NCBI RefSeq assembly: GCF_000612845.1
Contig: NZ_CCAT010000065.1
Span: forward strand, 62,001 to 126,000
Source: Clostridium ihumii AP5
GTDB taxonomy: Bacteria > Bacillota > Clostridia > Clostridiales > Clostridiaceae
Direction of reading: 5' to 3'
DNA length: 64,000 nt
Shown: one piece after another, positions 26,897-35,538 of the stretch
Layout of the letters: each line of letters opens with the position of its first letter
Numbering within the stretch: the first letter of the stretch is position 1
Made by a program: the position numbers and the translations under genes
The notes under the pieces: generated by a model
What the model was told of the DNA's origin: nothing
Seen by the model: the letters and a program-made list of their open reading frames with translations, nothing else
Database searches by the model: none

Positions 26897-27029
26897 GAAT
26901 AAATAAAAAAATTATTATAATAATTTTTTAAATTTAAATTTATCGCCATAATTTGTATTTTAATGAATTAAATAGTAATATTGAATATAAATAAATAAAC
27001 ATATAAATCTTGTGTTAGGAGTGAATTTT

Positions 27030-28028
27030 ATGGATTATTATGGAACTATAGGACCTTCTTGCGAAGATACTAAAATTCTAGAAAAATTATTTAGAGCAGG
27101 AATGACCGGTATTAGAATAAATCTTTCTCATAAAACTATAGATGACTGTGAATGTTATATTAAAAATATTAAAGAGGCTTCTAAAAATTGTGGTATTAAA
27201 GAAAAAATTCTTATTGATATTCAAGGACCTGAATTAAGAATTGGAGATTTAAGTAAACCTTTAGAACTTAAAAGTCAAGATTACATACACTTAGGTACTA
27301 ATGGTATACCTGTTCCAAAAGTTATATTCTCATATTTAAAAGAAAACCAAGAAATTCTTTTAGATGATTCTCTAATATTACTACAAGTAATTTCTTTCAG
27401 TAATAATTCTGCTAAATGTAAAATTCTTAGAGGCGGTGTTTTAGATTCAAGAAAAAGCATTGCATTATGTGGTGTAGATATAGATAATGAAACTCTTACA
27501 TCAGAAGACTATGATAGCATATCTAAAATCAACCAATATGGTATCACAGGAATAATGCTTCCCTTTGTAAGAAACAGACATGATTTAATTACATTAAAAT
27601 CAGCTCTAAAAGATGCTACTGCTAACCAAACTACAATACATGCTAAAATTGAAAATCAAGATGGAATAAATAATTTAGAAAGCTTTTTAGACTTAACAGA
27701 TGAAGTCATAATTGCAAGAGGTGATCTTGGAAACTCCCTTGGACTATACTCATTATTAAAAGCTCAAAAAAACATTTCTAACCTTTGTAATAAACATAAT
27801 AAAAATTTTATGGTTGTAACTCAACTACTACACTCAATGATAAATTCTCCAGTTCCAACAAGAGCTGAAATATCAGATATATTCAACGCAACTTTAGATG
27901 GAGCATCATCACTTATGCTCACTGGGGAAACTGCCATAGGTAAATATCCTATTGAAGCCATGACTTACTTAGTAAATACATCTAAAGAAGCACTTAAATA
28001 TAAACATGAGCTACTGTACAATAACTAG
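27030..28028 (+). CDS. Pyruvate kinase-like protein lacking the C domain
   Basis: This 332-residue protein matches the A and B domains of pyruvate kinase but ends where the ~120-residue regulatory C domain should begin. Present are R29-I-N-L-S33 (nucleotide/K+ site), AKIEN with K206 and E208, ARGDLG with D232, TQLLHSM with T264, and PTRAEISD and GETAIGKYP. The LDTKGPEIR motif reads D63-I-Q65-GPELR, so the Thr and Lys are replaced. It may be a divergent kinase, or an enzyme acting on another 2-oxo acid. The start at 27030 follows TAGGAGTG; a GTG at 27012 lies too far upstream of it. Confidence 0.75.
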   Translation: MDYYGTIGPSCEDTKILEKLFRAGMTGIRINLSHKTIDDCECYIKNIKEASKNCGIKEKILIDIQGPELRIGDLSKPLELKSQDYIHLGTNGIPVPKVIFSYLKENQEILLDDSLILLQVISFSNNSAKCKILRGGVLDSRKSIALCGVDIDNETLTSEDYDSISKINQYGITGIMLPFVRNRHDLITLKSALKDATANQTTIHAKIENQDGINNLESFLDLTDEVIIARGDLGNSLGLYSLLKAQKNISNLCNKHNKNFMVVTQLLHSMINSPVPTRAEISDIFNATLDGASSLMLTGETAIGKYPIEAMTYLVNTSKEALKYKHELLYNN

Positions 28029-28060
28029 AAATTAGTTAAGAGCAGTAGCTCTTTTCTATT
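28008..28060 (+). terminator. Terminator of the pyruvate kinase-like gene
   Basis: A 9-bp outer pairing (28008-28016 with 28043-28051) overlaps the stop codon, and a shorter AGAGC/GCTCT stem precedes TTTTCTATTTT. Confidence 0.75.
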
Positions 28061-28083
28061 TTACTTATAATTTATAAATAATA

Positions 28084-28761
28084 TCAATTTAAAATTTTAT
28101 TTTCAATAACTTTTACTTCGTTATTAGTTCCAACTATAATAAAATTACACATATTAATAAATAATCCTATTTCTAAAACTCCAGGTATTCTGCTAATTTT
28201 ACTATAAATATCACTAATATTTATAGGCTTTCCTATATGCAAATCAACAATATAATTTCCATTATCAGTTATAAAAATTTTATTTTCTCTCATTCTTATT
28301 ATAGGCTTTAAAGAGTAATTTTCTAACTTTTTAATTGTATGTTTATAGCCATATGGCAATATTTCAACTGGTAGTGGAAATTCACCAATATTCTCAACAA
28401 GCTTGCTATCATCCATAATCCATATCACTTTTTTAGCCAAATTAGCAACAATTTTTTCTCTGAACAATGCACCCCCACCACCTTTAATAGCATTAAATTC
28501 TCTATCAATTTCATCTACCCCATCTATTGCTAAATCAATTTTATCTACTTCATCTATTAAAACTAATGGAATTTTTAACTCTTCTGCCAAAATTTCTGTA
28601 CTTTTTGAAGTTGCAACTGCTTTTAATTTCATGCCTTTTTTAACTAATTCTCCAACTTTATTAATCATATAATATGCTGTTGAACCAGTTCCTAACCCTA
28701 ATATCATCCCATCCTTTATATACTCTACTGCCTTTTCTCCAGCAATTTTTTTCTTATTCAT
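28084..28761 (-). CDS. rpiA: Ribose-5-phosphate isomerase A
   Basis: This 225-residue protein interconverts ribose-5-phosphate and ribulose-5-phosphate in the pentose phosphate pathway. Motifs are the phosphate loop LGLGTGSTA (about residues 21-29), DLAIDGVDEID and KGGGGALFREKIVA. The start is placed at the second of two adjacent ATGs, which lies 5 nt from AGGAGG; the first would be only 2 nt away. The gene stands alone, converging on the pyruvate kinase-like gene. Confidence 0.95.
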   Translation of the reverse strand: MNKKKIAGEKAVEYIKDGMILGLGTGSTAYYMINKVGELVKKGMKLKAVATSKSTEILAEELKIPLVLIDEVDKIDLAIDGVDEIDREFNAIKGGGGALFREKIVANLAKKVIWIMDDSKLVENIGEFPLPVEILPYGYKHTIKKLENYSLKPIIRMRENKIFITDNGNYIVDLHIGKPINISDIYSKISRIPGVLEIGLFINMCNFIIVGTNNEVKVIENKILN

Positions 28762-28967
28762 CATATCCTCCTAAATAATCTGAATTTCACCTTAAATTCT
28801 CTACATGTACTATTTATAATAAATTGTTAATTCAAATTCTTAATTCTTTATTCTATTATCATTTTTACATTTTTAATTATTTCAATAATTTTTTTGATCC
28901 AAATAATACTAGACTTTACATAAATATTATTTTTTAAAACAATTAATAATTTATCCTATAAAATATA

Positions 28968-29001
28968 TAAGCTACTAAGTTTAAATTTTACTCAGTAGCT
29001 T
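28968..29001 (-). terminator. Terminator of the 95-residue protein gene
   Basis: Stem AAGCTACTAAGT with ACTCAGTAGCTT (28969-28980 with 28990-29001, one mismatch) lies just after the stop at 29012. Confidence 0.75.
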
Positions 29002-29011
29002 TTGTATATTA

Positions 29012-29299
29012 CTATTTAACATTTAGTGTCCAAACTTTTTTACATATCGCACCTTGACTATCATGTCTAATCTCTGGTTTTTTTATATTACATTCATCTA
29101 ATTGTTTATACTCTAAACTAACCATTCTTTTTAATTGAACCCATTCGTCTGTATCCAAATTAATTAAATCGTAATCATCATTTCCATTACTCTCAATAGT
29201 TACAAAATAATTATTTTTTCCTTCTCTAACATTAATACACTCATAATACTTAGGCTTACAAGAATTACTGCCCCAAACCATAACATCTTTAACCAACAT
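29012..29299 (-). CDS. Unrecognised small cytoplasmic protein
   Basis: This 95-residue protein has no membrane segment. It contains MVWGSNSCKPKYYECINVREGKN near the start, and acidic and aromatic residues throughout. A C-terminal CKKVWTLNV strand lies after HDSQGAI. The start at 29299 follows GGAGGG; an earlier in-frame ATG (29320) overlaps that site. It has its own terminator. I recognise no family. Confidence 0.6.
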   Translation of the reverse strand: MLVKDVMVWGSNSCKPKYYECINVREGKNNYFVTIESNGNDDYDLINLDTDEWVQLKRMVSLEYKQLDECNIKKPEIRHDSQGAICKKVWTLNVK

Positions 29300-29512
29300 A
29301 TTTATCCCTCCATATAACATTAGTAATTATACCATTCTACATAACTTTCAATATTCCTTTAATAAAAACTTCTAACTTTCTTAGTATTCTTCAACACTCC
29401 ATTTTTTATTTATATTATATAGATAATACATTTTTTTACTCTACCATAAAATGCTATAACCTACATTCATCAAACTTTATTTTAAATGCTAAATTTATTT
29501 TTTCACATAATA

Positions 29513-29540
29513 AAAAGCCTATAAATTTTATAGACTTCTT
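29513..29540 (-). terminator. Hairpin downstream of the spo0A relic
   Basis: An AAG-CCTATAAA stem pairs across a short loop, with an A-run (29513-29517) giving T residues on the minus strand. It may be the terminator of the ancestral gene copy whose remnant lies at 29559-29610. Confidence 0.55.
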
Positions 29541-29558
29541 CTCTAAAAAATATATAAT

Positions 29559-29610
29559 TTATTAATCTTAATTTTTATGCTAAAATTACTATAAATTCAC
29601 TATTAGTTGG
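29559..29610 (-). pseudogene. Relic of the spo0A 3' end
   Basis: Read on the minus strand, this segment translates as PTNSEFIVILA-stop-KLRLIN, matching the last part of Spo0A in this window ([18 protein letters not shown]). At the DNA level about 42 of 53 bases align to 31253-31305 without gaps. An internal stop and the loss of the rest of the gene make it non-coding. It abuts the group II intron fragment on its 5' side. Confidence 0.65.
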
Positions 29611-29764
29611 CTGTGTGATTTCTGTTCATAATACCAGAAATTTGCCGCCGACTTCCTTCAGATTCCACCTCACCATGGACAGCCTTGTCTTAAGCTATAC
29701 ACCTACCACTACTAGGTCATATTAGAGACTTTCCCCCTTGAGATTATGCACATGCTTGGCACAC
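29611..29764 (-). mobile_element. Group II intron, 5' fragment only
   Basis: On the minus strand the element starts GTGTGCC at 29764. It continues with typical bacterial group II intron domain I sequence, including GGTAGGTGTATAGC, AAGACAAGGCTGTCC, ATGGTGAGGTGG and AATCTGAAGGAAGTCGGCGG. It is GC-richer than its surroundings. It ends after about 150 nt, and no reverse transcriptase ORF, domain V or 3' end is present, so it cannot splice or move. Its 5' end lies directly after the T-run of a terminator hairpin, the type of target used by class C introns; I did not determine its class. Confidence 0.8.
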
Positions 29765-29765
29765 T

Positions 29766-29789
29766 AAAAAAATTAGAAATATATTTCTA
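29766..29789 (-). terminator. Terminator of the GNAT gene
   Basis: A 16-bp palindrome (29774-29789) is followed on the minus strand by seven T residues (29766-29772), about 40 nt after the GNAT stop codon. The intron fragment starts just beyond it. Confidence 0.7.
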
Positions 29790-29830
29790 TACTTCTAGTT
29801 CACATAGTACTAACATTGTTCTTTAAATAC

Positions 29831-30685
29831 TTAGTCAATTCTATAATCATAGTTATCTTCTATAATCTTATATCCTATTTTACTATAAACTCCATTTGAT
29901 ATTGGATTTTTCTTATCTACGAAAAGGCTACAGAATTTATTTCCTCTACCTAAATATTCTTTACTTAAGTTATATACTACAGCTAATCCATAACCTTTTC
30001 CTCTAGCTTCTTTACTTGAGTAGACTAAACTTACTGACACTCCATTGATAAGCTGTCTAGTAGATGCTGCCATAGCCATAGGCTTATGTTTCTCATCTTC
30101 AAAAATATAAATGTTTCTATTTTCAATTTTTGAATTCAATTTATCTTTAAACTCTTCATAACAAGTTTCTTCACATAAAGCTTCTTTTGTAAACTTTATA
30201 TACCACTCTATTAATATATCCTTATCATTCCAATTAGCTACTCTAAAAAATCCTTTAGGTAAATTTATATCTTTATTAAGTTCAGTTATCTCCATAATAT
30301 CCATAGCTAAATATTCTTTAAATGTATATCCTGTTTCATTTTTATAGTGTTCTATGAATTCATCACAGACTGTTTTGTTAGCATTAATACCCTTTAGAGC
30401 TACAGGTTCCTTTATAAGGTAATCTGCTAAATATTTAACCGCTACCAATTCATCCTTAACTAAATTATATATTAGAAGATTATATGGGATTACATTAGCA
30501 AATATAAGCTTTATATTACCTTGTTCGTCTTGTACTCTTCCAAATAATAATTCCTTATTAATTTCTTTTCCTTTATTAATAAAACTATTATAAAGTATTA
30601 ATTGAGTTACTGATTCATTTTCTAAAAGTATCTTTTGATTTTCATCTAAAAATTCTTGTACTGTTTTGTAAATCTTTATTTCCAT
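29831..30685 (-). CDS. GNAT family N-acetyltransferase
   Basis: This 284-residue protein has a ~130-residue N-terminal region with no motif I recognise and a C-terminal GNAT fold. The acetyl-CoA loop is visible as SLVYSSKEARGKGYGLAVVYNLS (R-x-x-G-x-G/A type), followed by LFVDKKNPISNGVYSKIGYK. It should transfer an acetyl group to a small molecule or protein; the substrate is unknown. GGAGGT precedes the ATG at 30685. It has its own terminator and lies downstream of spo0A with a 550-nt gap. Confidence 0.9.
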   Translation of the reverse strand: MEIKIYKTVQEFLDENQKILLENESVTQLILYNSFINKGKEINKELLFGRVQDEQGNIKLIFANVIPYNLLIYNLVKDELVAVKYLADYLIKEPVALKGINANKTVCDEFIEHYKNETGYTFKEYLAMDIMEITELNKDINLPKGFFRVANWNDKDILIEWYIKFTKEALCEETCYEEFKDKLNSKIENRNIYIFEDEKHKPMAMAASTRQLINGVSVSLVYSSKEARGKGYGLAVVYNLSKEYLGRGNKFCSLFVDKKNPISNGVYSKIGYKIIEDNYDYRID

Positions 30686-31030
30686 TATGGTACCTCCATC
30701 ATTTTATGATTTGTATAATTTTCAATATAATACGATTATTCAATACTTTTAGTATTAATATTATACTATATTTTACAATGATTCAAATAAATTCATTCCA
30801 AGTTGTTTGAGCCAAGTAAAAGTTGGCAATTTATCTTTTAAATAATATGACTTTATAATTGCTTTGCAATGCACATTTTAGGGCACAATAATTCTATATT
30901 CTTTTTATTAATTTCATTTTGAGTTTTAATAATAAAATTTTAATTTATATAAAAAAGTAAAATATATAAAAATTGTTATAAATTTGTAGCTAATTAATCA
31001 TATTCAATATTTCATATTTATTTTTCATTA
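30686..31030. other. Intergenic gap upstream of the GNAT gene
   Basis: I find no ORF with a ribosome site. A short GCCAA/TTGGC inverted pair is visible near 30810-30830. The gap should contain the GNAT promoter. Confidence 0.4.
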
Positions 31031-31076
31031 TAATAAAAAAACCCCTAATGCTATTTTTTACATCAAAGGTTTTTTT
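31031..31076 (-). terminator. Likely spo0A terminator
   Basis: AAAAAAACC (31035-31043) pairs with GGTTTTTTT (31068-31076), and a T-rich run follows on the minus strand. It lies about 160 nt after the spo0A stop codon. Confidence 0.55.
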
Positions 31077-31187
31077 CAAACTTTTTATGAAGTTTATTAT
31101 TTTAAGATTATGTTTATTGATTTTATAATACTTATATCGATAATAAATTTTCCTTGTTTTCATACTATTCAAAACAAAATTAGAGCA

Positions 31188-31199
31188 TTTCGACAAAAG
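31188..31199. promoter_or_regulatory. 0A box downstream of spo0A
   Basis: TTTCGACAAAAG (plus strand) contains the TTCGACA/TGTCGAA core bound by phosphorylated Spo0A. It lies 38 nt after the spo0A stop, an unexpected place for an operator. It has the same 12 bases as the site upstream of spo0A. Confidence 0.55.
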
Positions 31200-31237
31200 T
31201 ATACCTTTTCACGCTAATTTCCTTAATAATTCTTTAA

Positions 31238-32053
31238 TTAGCTTACTCTATTTCTTAATCTTAATTTGTCTGCTACCATTGCTATAAATTCTGAGTTAGT
31301 AGGTTTGCCTTTATCATTGTGTACTGTATAGCCAAATAGTTTGTTTATTGTATCAACTTGTCCTCTTGACCATGCCACTTCAATAGCATGTCTTATAGCT
31401 CTTTCAACTCTTGAAGCTGTAGTGTTATATTTTTTTGCAATTGTTGGATATAATTCTTTAGTAACTGCTGATAAATAGTCTATATCATTTACTACTAATG
31501 TAATTGCTTCTCTTAAATACATATAACCTTTTATATGAGCTGGCACGCCTATTTCATGAATAATATTTGTAATTTCTGTTTCTAGGTTTATTGGGCCACT
31601 TTCTAATGTTTTAGATACTGCTGGCACTTCTGATGCTACAATTGTTTTTACATTTTCATCTGTATTGATTGTATTATTGAACATTTGTCTTATACGTTTT
31701 GTAAATACATCCATATCAAATGGTTTTACAACATAATAAGTTGCTCCTAATGTTATTGCTCTTTGTGTTATTTTGTCTTGTCCAACTGCAGATAAAACTA
31801 TAACTTGTGGCATTGGATCTAAACTCATGCTGTTTAATTTTTCTAAAACTCCTAATCCATCTAAATGTGGCATTATTATATCTAAAACTACTAAATCAGG
31901 TTTCTTTTCTTCAATAAGTTTTAACGCTTCTAGCCCATCCTTTGCTATAGCTACAACATTTATATCCTTTTGACTTAATAAATAGTCATTAAGAATATTA
32001 CAAAATTCCTTATTATCATCTGCTATAAGTACACTTATACTATTTTGTTCCAT
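31238..32053 (-). CDS. spo0A: Stage 0 sporulation protein A, master regulator of sporulation
   Basis: This 271-residue response regulator has an N-terminal receiver domain with the acidic pocket (ADDN), the phosphoacceptor Asp in [13 protein letters not shown] (near residue 56) and the conserved Lys in VVKPFD. The C-terminal DNA-binding domain has the Spo0A signature [18 protein letters not shown], which binds 0A boxes. Phospho-Spo0A switches cells into sporulation. The start at 32053 follows GGGGAG; an earlier in-frame ATG is upstream of that site. A 0A box 50 nt upstream suggests autoregulation. It follows spoIVB, as in Bacillus and other clostridia. Confidence 0.98.
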   Translation of the reverse strand: MEQNSISVLIADDNKEFCNILNDYLLSQKDINVVAIAKDGLEALKLIEEKKPDLVVLDIIMPHLDGLGVLEKLNSMSLDPMPQVIVLSAVGQDKITQRAITLGATYYVVKPFDMDVFTKRIRQMFNNTINTDENVKTIVASEVPAVSKTLESGPINLETEITNIIHEIGVPAHIKGYMYLREAITLVVNDIDYLSAVTKELYPTIAKKYNTTASRVERAIRHAIEVAWSRGQVDTINKLFGYTVHNDKGKPTNSEFIAMVADKLRLRNRVS

Positions 32054-32104
32054 ATTGTTATACTCCCCTTTTCTCACTTATTACCATTTTCTAACATTTT
32101 ATAG

Positions 32105-32116
32105 TTTCGACAAAAG
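32105..32116. promoter_or_regulatory. 0A box upstream of spo0A
   Basis: TTTCGACAAAAG contains the TGTCGAA core and lies 52 nt before the spo0A start codon, as expected for Spo0A autoregulation. Confidence 0.65.
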
Positions 32117-32172
32117 TGTTTCAAATCCTTTTTTTTAACTAAAAAAAATAAAAATTTTATTTTTAAATTAAA

Positions 32173-32216
32173 AATAATAGAATGCATAAGAACCCTCTCT
32201 TATACATTCTATTATT
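32173..32216 (-). terminator. Terminator of spoIVB
   Basis: A 12-bp stem (32173-32184 with 32205-32216), extended by an ATAAGA/TCTTAT pairing, is followed by a T-rich run on the minus strand. Confidence 0.85.
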
Positions 32217-32235
32217 TTTTACTGAAAAAATCTAT

Positions 32236-33423
32236 CTATTTTGATAAAATATCTGCATCCTTTAACATCCAATCTATATAAACTCCATAACCAGTATCCG
32301 GTTTATTAATTAAAACATGAGTTACAGCACCTACAATTTTACCATCTTGTATTATAGGACTTCCACTCATACCTTGAACTATTCCTCCCACCTCTTCTAA
32401 AAATTTTTCATCAGTTATCTTTATTACCATGCTTTTTGATCCTGGAGAACTTTGTGTTAATAATTTTTCAATTTCAATATCATAAAATTTAGGTTCAGTT
32501 CCTTCTACGGTTGTTAATATTTTTGCCGGTCCTACTTTTATTTCTTCTCTTTTTGCAACTGGTAAAGGTTCACTATAAACTTGATTTTTTAATGTATCTT
32601 TACCTTGACCAAATATTCCACATTCTGTGTTATTTTCAATTTTTCCAAGAGAAGTTTCTTCTTCTATAAATATTCCTCTTAATTCTCCTGGATTTCCTTT
32701 AGTACCCTTTCTTACTGACACAATATTAGAAGACAAAATTTCACCATTAGCAATAGACATTATATTTCCCGTGTCTACATCTGTAATTGGATGACCTAAC
32801 GCTCCGAATTTTTTACTTTTTGCATCATAAAAAGTTAATGTTCCTACTCCAGCTGTAGAATCTCTAACCCACAATCCTATTTTATATTTATCATCATTTA
32901 AACTTTTTACAGGTTTTAATTCTAATTGCAATACTTCATCTTTTCTTTGAACTGTAATTTTTACCTCTTCTCCATCGCATCTATTAATGTAAGTTGCTAC
33001 ATCTTCAGAGCTTTGTACTTGTTCATTGTTTATTTTTAATATACTATCACCGATTTGTATTCCAGCTTTTGCTCCTGGACTTATTATACCTTTTTCAGTT
33101 TCTATATCAGAAATAGCAATTACTAAAGCACCTTTTGTATTTAATTTTATACCTAATGGCTGACCTCCAGGATATAATTTTATTTCGGAAGTTGTAGCAT
33201 ATAAATCTTTTTTTGTAGGTATACTTTCATTATTAATATTACTTACTTTTAAATCAATGTCATGTTCTTTTGCATTATTACTTTCATCCAATGCACAAAC
33301 ATTATCTTTATTTAGCTTAAATGCTAGTTCTATCTTGTCATATACATTATTATATATGTTTATACTAACAAATAGCATTATAGCTGTAATAAATGATAAT
33401 ATAGTATTTCTATGTTTGTTCAT
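32236..33423 (-). CDS. spoIVB: SpoIVB serine peptidase
   Basis: This 395-residue protein has an N-terminal membrane anchor (about residues 8-25), a PDZ domain (about 80-165) and a C-terminal S55 peptidase domain. The catalytic Ser is in GIVQGMSGSPII, and a catalytic His is in LGHPITD. SpoIVB is made in the forespore, crosses into the intermembrane space and cleaves SpoIVFA to release pro-sigma-K processing; clostridia often lack that exact step. GGAGGT precedes the ATG. It lies directly upstream of spo0A in the conserved order recN-spoIVB-spo0A. Confidence 0.96.
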   Translation of the reverse strand: MNKHRNTILSFITAIMLFVSINIYNNVYDKIELAFKLNKDNVCALDESNNAKEHDIDLKVSNINNESIPTKKDLYATTSEIKLYPGGQPLGIKLNTKGALVIAISDIETEKGIISPGAKAGIQIGDSILKINNEQVQSSEDVATYINRCDGEEVKITVQRKDEVLQLELKPVKSLNDDKYKIGLWVRDSTAGVGTLTFYDAKSKKFGALGHPITDVDTGNIMSIANGEILSSNIVSVRKGTKGNPGELRGIFIEEETSLGKIENNTECGIFGQGKDTLKNQVYSEPLPVAKREEIKVGPAKILTTVEGTEPKFYDIEIEKLLTQSSPGSKSMVIKITDEKFLEEVGGIVQGMSGSPIIQDGKIVGAVTHVLINKPDTGYGVYIDWMLKDADILSK

Positions 33424-33795
33424 AATGCTATACCTCCTTGCAACTTTATAATTTTAAATTTCCCTCATTCTGTTCATATTATGTTGATATTATATTTCTT
33501 TAAAAGTTAAAATAATTAGTTAATTGTATTATTTTCATATACACTTTTTGTAATGATATTTATTTTATTAGACTTTTCTTAGTCTTAAATTAAATGCTTT
33601 ATATTATAGTATATTCTTTATATCTTTTTAAATTTTAAATTATTTTTAACCTTTTGTAATATTTTCATTATATTTACATATTTTTATTGTTTTTAAATTT
33701 TAATTTATGTAATTGTAGAATTATTTTTTTAATTTGCAAAAAAGTCATAGCATTATTTTATGGTTTTTTATTTTTTATATGTATGTTTTATTATA
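33424..33795. other. AT-rich intergenic gap upstream of spoIVB
   Basis: I see no gene. The gap should hold the forespore promoter of spoIVB, but I could not pick a sigma-F or sigma-G site with confidence. Confidence 0.4.
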
Positions 33796-33829
33796 AAAAA
33801 AAATTTAGCAATAATTATTGCTAAAATTT
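33796..33829 (-). terminator. Terminator of recN
   Basis: A perfect 22-bp palindrome (33804-33825) is flanked by long A and T runs and lies directly after the recN stop at 33832. Confidence 0.85.
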
Positions 33830-33831
33830 TT

Positions 33832-35526
33832 TTAAACTATATTTCTTTTTAATATCTCAGCCATTTCAATCATTTCTTCTGCATTTTCTAGTGTAAGCTT
33901 AGTTACCTCACTACCACCAATCATTCTTGCTATTTCATACTTTTTATCACACTTACTCATTTTCCTTACATTTGTTACTGTAGTATTTTCAGTTGATTCT
34001 TTAGCTATTAAATAATTATGATCTGCCATACTTGCAATTTGTGGAAGGTGAGTTACACAAAATACTTGGTGATTTTTAGATATTAAATACATTTTTTCTC
34101 CAACTCTTTGTGCTATTCTACCACTTATTCCAGTGTCTATTTCATCAAATATAACTGTTGGTATTTCATCCTTATCAACAAAAACTGTTTTTAGTGCTAG
34201 CATTATTCTAGATAGTTCTCCACCAGATACTATCTCTTCTAAGGGCTGTAGTGGTTGTCCTGGATTTGTAGCTATGTTAAACTGAACTTTATCCATTCCA
34301 TTAATATAAAACTGCTCTGTAAGTTTAACATCTATTCTAAAAACACTTTTATTAAGTCCTATGTAATCTAATTCGTGTTTAACTTTTTTCTCAAGTTCAG
34401 CACTTATTTCTAATCTAATATTATGAATTTCTAAAGCTTTATTTTTCATTTCTTCTTGAATTACTTCTTTTTTCTGTTCTAATTTTTCTATTATTTCTCC
34501 ACTATTAGAAAGTTCATCATATTTTTCTTCTAATTGCTTCTTATGTTTTAAAACTTCTTCTATAGTTTCTCCATACTTTTTCTTACAAACGCCTAACTGA
34601 TATATTCTTGAATTTATGTATTCTAATTCTTTTTCATCATAATAAATATTGTCTTTTAACACTCTTATTTCATCAATATTTTCTTCTATAAGATAATATG
34701 AGCTTTCTAATGAATCTGCTATAGTTTTTATTTCAGTTTTATTATTTTCTATAGTTCTCAATTCTCTAATAACATAAGATAAATTGTCTATTAAAGAAGG
34801 TACTTCATCTCCACCTAATTTTAAATAGTTATAAGATAAAACTAAACTTTTCTCTATTTTTTCAGCATTTGATAAAAAAGAAAATTTTTCTTCTAGTTCT
34901 TCGTCTTCTCCAATTTTAGGATTAACTCCATTTATCTCATCAATTTGAAATTTTATGAAATCCATATTTTTTTCTCTATCGTTATTGTTTCCTTTTAGTT
35001 CTCTAATTTTACTTTCAATATTTGCAAGTTCTGTATACATTTTTTCATACTCAATTAAAAGCTTTTCAATATTTTCACTTCCAAAAGAGTCCACATATAT
35101 TATGTGATTAGAATTATCTAACAGATTTTGATTTTCATGTTGTCCATGTATATCTAATATAGTTTCACTTAACATCTTAACTTTAGATAATATTAACGTT
35201 TTCCCATTAACTTTTGCTATTGATTTGCCTGTGTTAAAGCTTTCTCTTGTTATTACTACAACATCATCACAATCAATTTCCAAGTTTTCTAGTATCGCTT
35301 TGGTTTTTTCATTTTCTAAAGTAAATATAGCTTCAACTACTGTTTTTTCTGTTCCAACCCTTATTAAATTCTTATTAAATTTTCCACCTAATACATAGTT
35401 AATTGCATCTATTAAAATAGATTTTCCTGCTCCAGTTTCTCCAGATAGAACATTAAATCCATTTTCAAAATCGATTGATAAATTCTCTATTAATGCAAAA
35501 TTCTTTATATTTAATTGTAATAACAT
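33832..35526 (-). CDS. recN: DNA repair protein RecN
   Basis: This 564-residue SMC-like ATPase acts early in double-strand-break repair. It has a Walker A motif (GETGAGKS, about residues 30-37), a long coiled-coil middle (about 170-370), the ABC signature SGGELSRIMLA and Walker B (VIFDEIDTGISG). It is the last gene of a tight minus-strand run tlyA-nadK-argR-recN, with 12 nt after argR, an order conserved in Firmicutes. Confidence 0.97.
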   Translation of the reverse strand: MLLQLNIKNFALIENLSIDFENGFNVLSGETGAGKSILIDAINYVLGGKFNKNLIRVGTEKTVVEAIFTLENEKTKAILENLEIDCDDVVVITRESFNTGKSIAKVNGKTLILSKVKMLSETILDIHGQHENQNLLDNSNHIIYVDSFGSENIEKLLIEYEKMYTELANIESKIRELKGNNNDREKNMDFIKFQIDEINGVNPKIGEDEELEEKFSFLSNAEKIEKSLVLSYNYLKLGGDEVPSLIDNLSYVIRELRTIENNKTEIKTIADSLESSYYLIEENIDEIRVLKDNIYYDEKELEYINSRIYQLGVCKKKYGETIEEVLKHKKQLEEKYDELSNSGEIIEKLEQKKEVIQEEMKNKALEIHNIRLEISAELEKKVKHELDYIGLNKSVFRIDVKLTEQFYINGMDKVQFNIATNPGQPLQPLEEIVSGGELSRIMLALKTVFVDKDEIPTVIFDEIDTGISGRIAQRVGEKMYLISKNHQVFCVTHLPQIASMADHNYLIAKESTENTTVTNVRKMSKCDKKYEIARMIGGSEVTKLTLENAEEMIEMAEILKRNIV

Positions 35527-35538
35527 CTATCTATCATC

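Noticed and set aside
29590-29764. GC-richer segment considered as a tRNA or other stable RNA gene
   Set aside because: It lacks a tRNA cloverleaf and matches group II intron domain I sequence.
30990-31196. Minus-strand frame of 68 codons downstream of spo0A
   Set aside because: It would start with TTG without a ribosome site and crosses the likely spo0A terminator hairpin.
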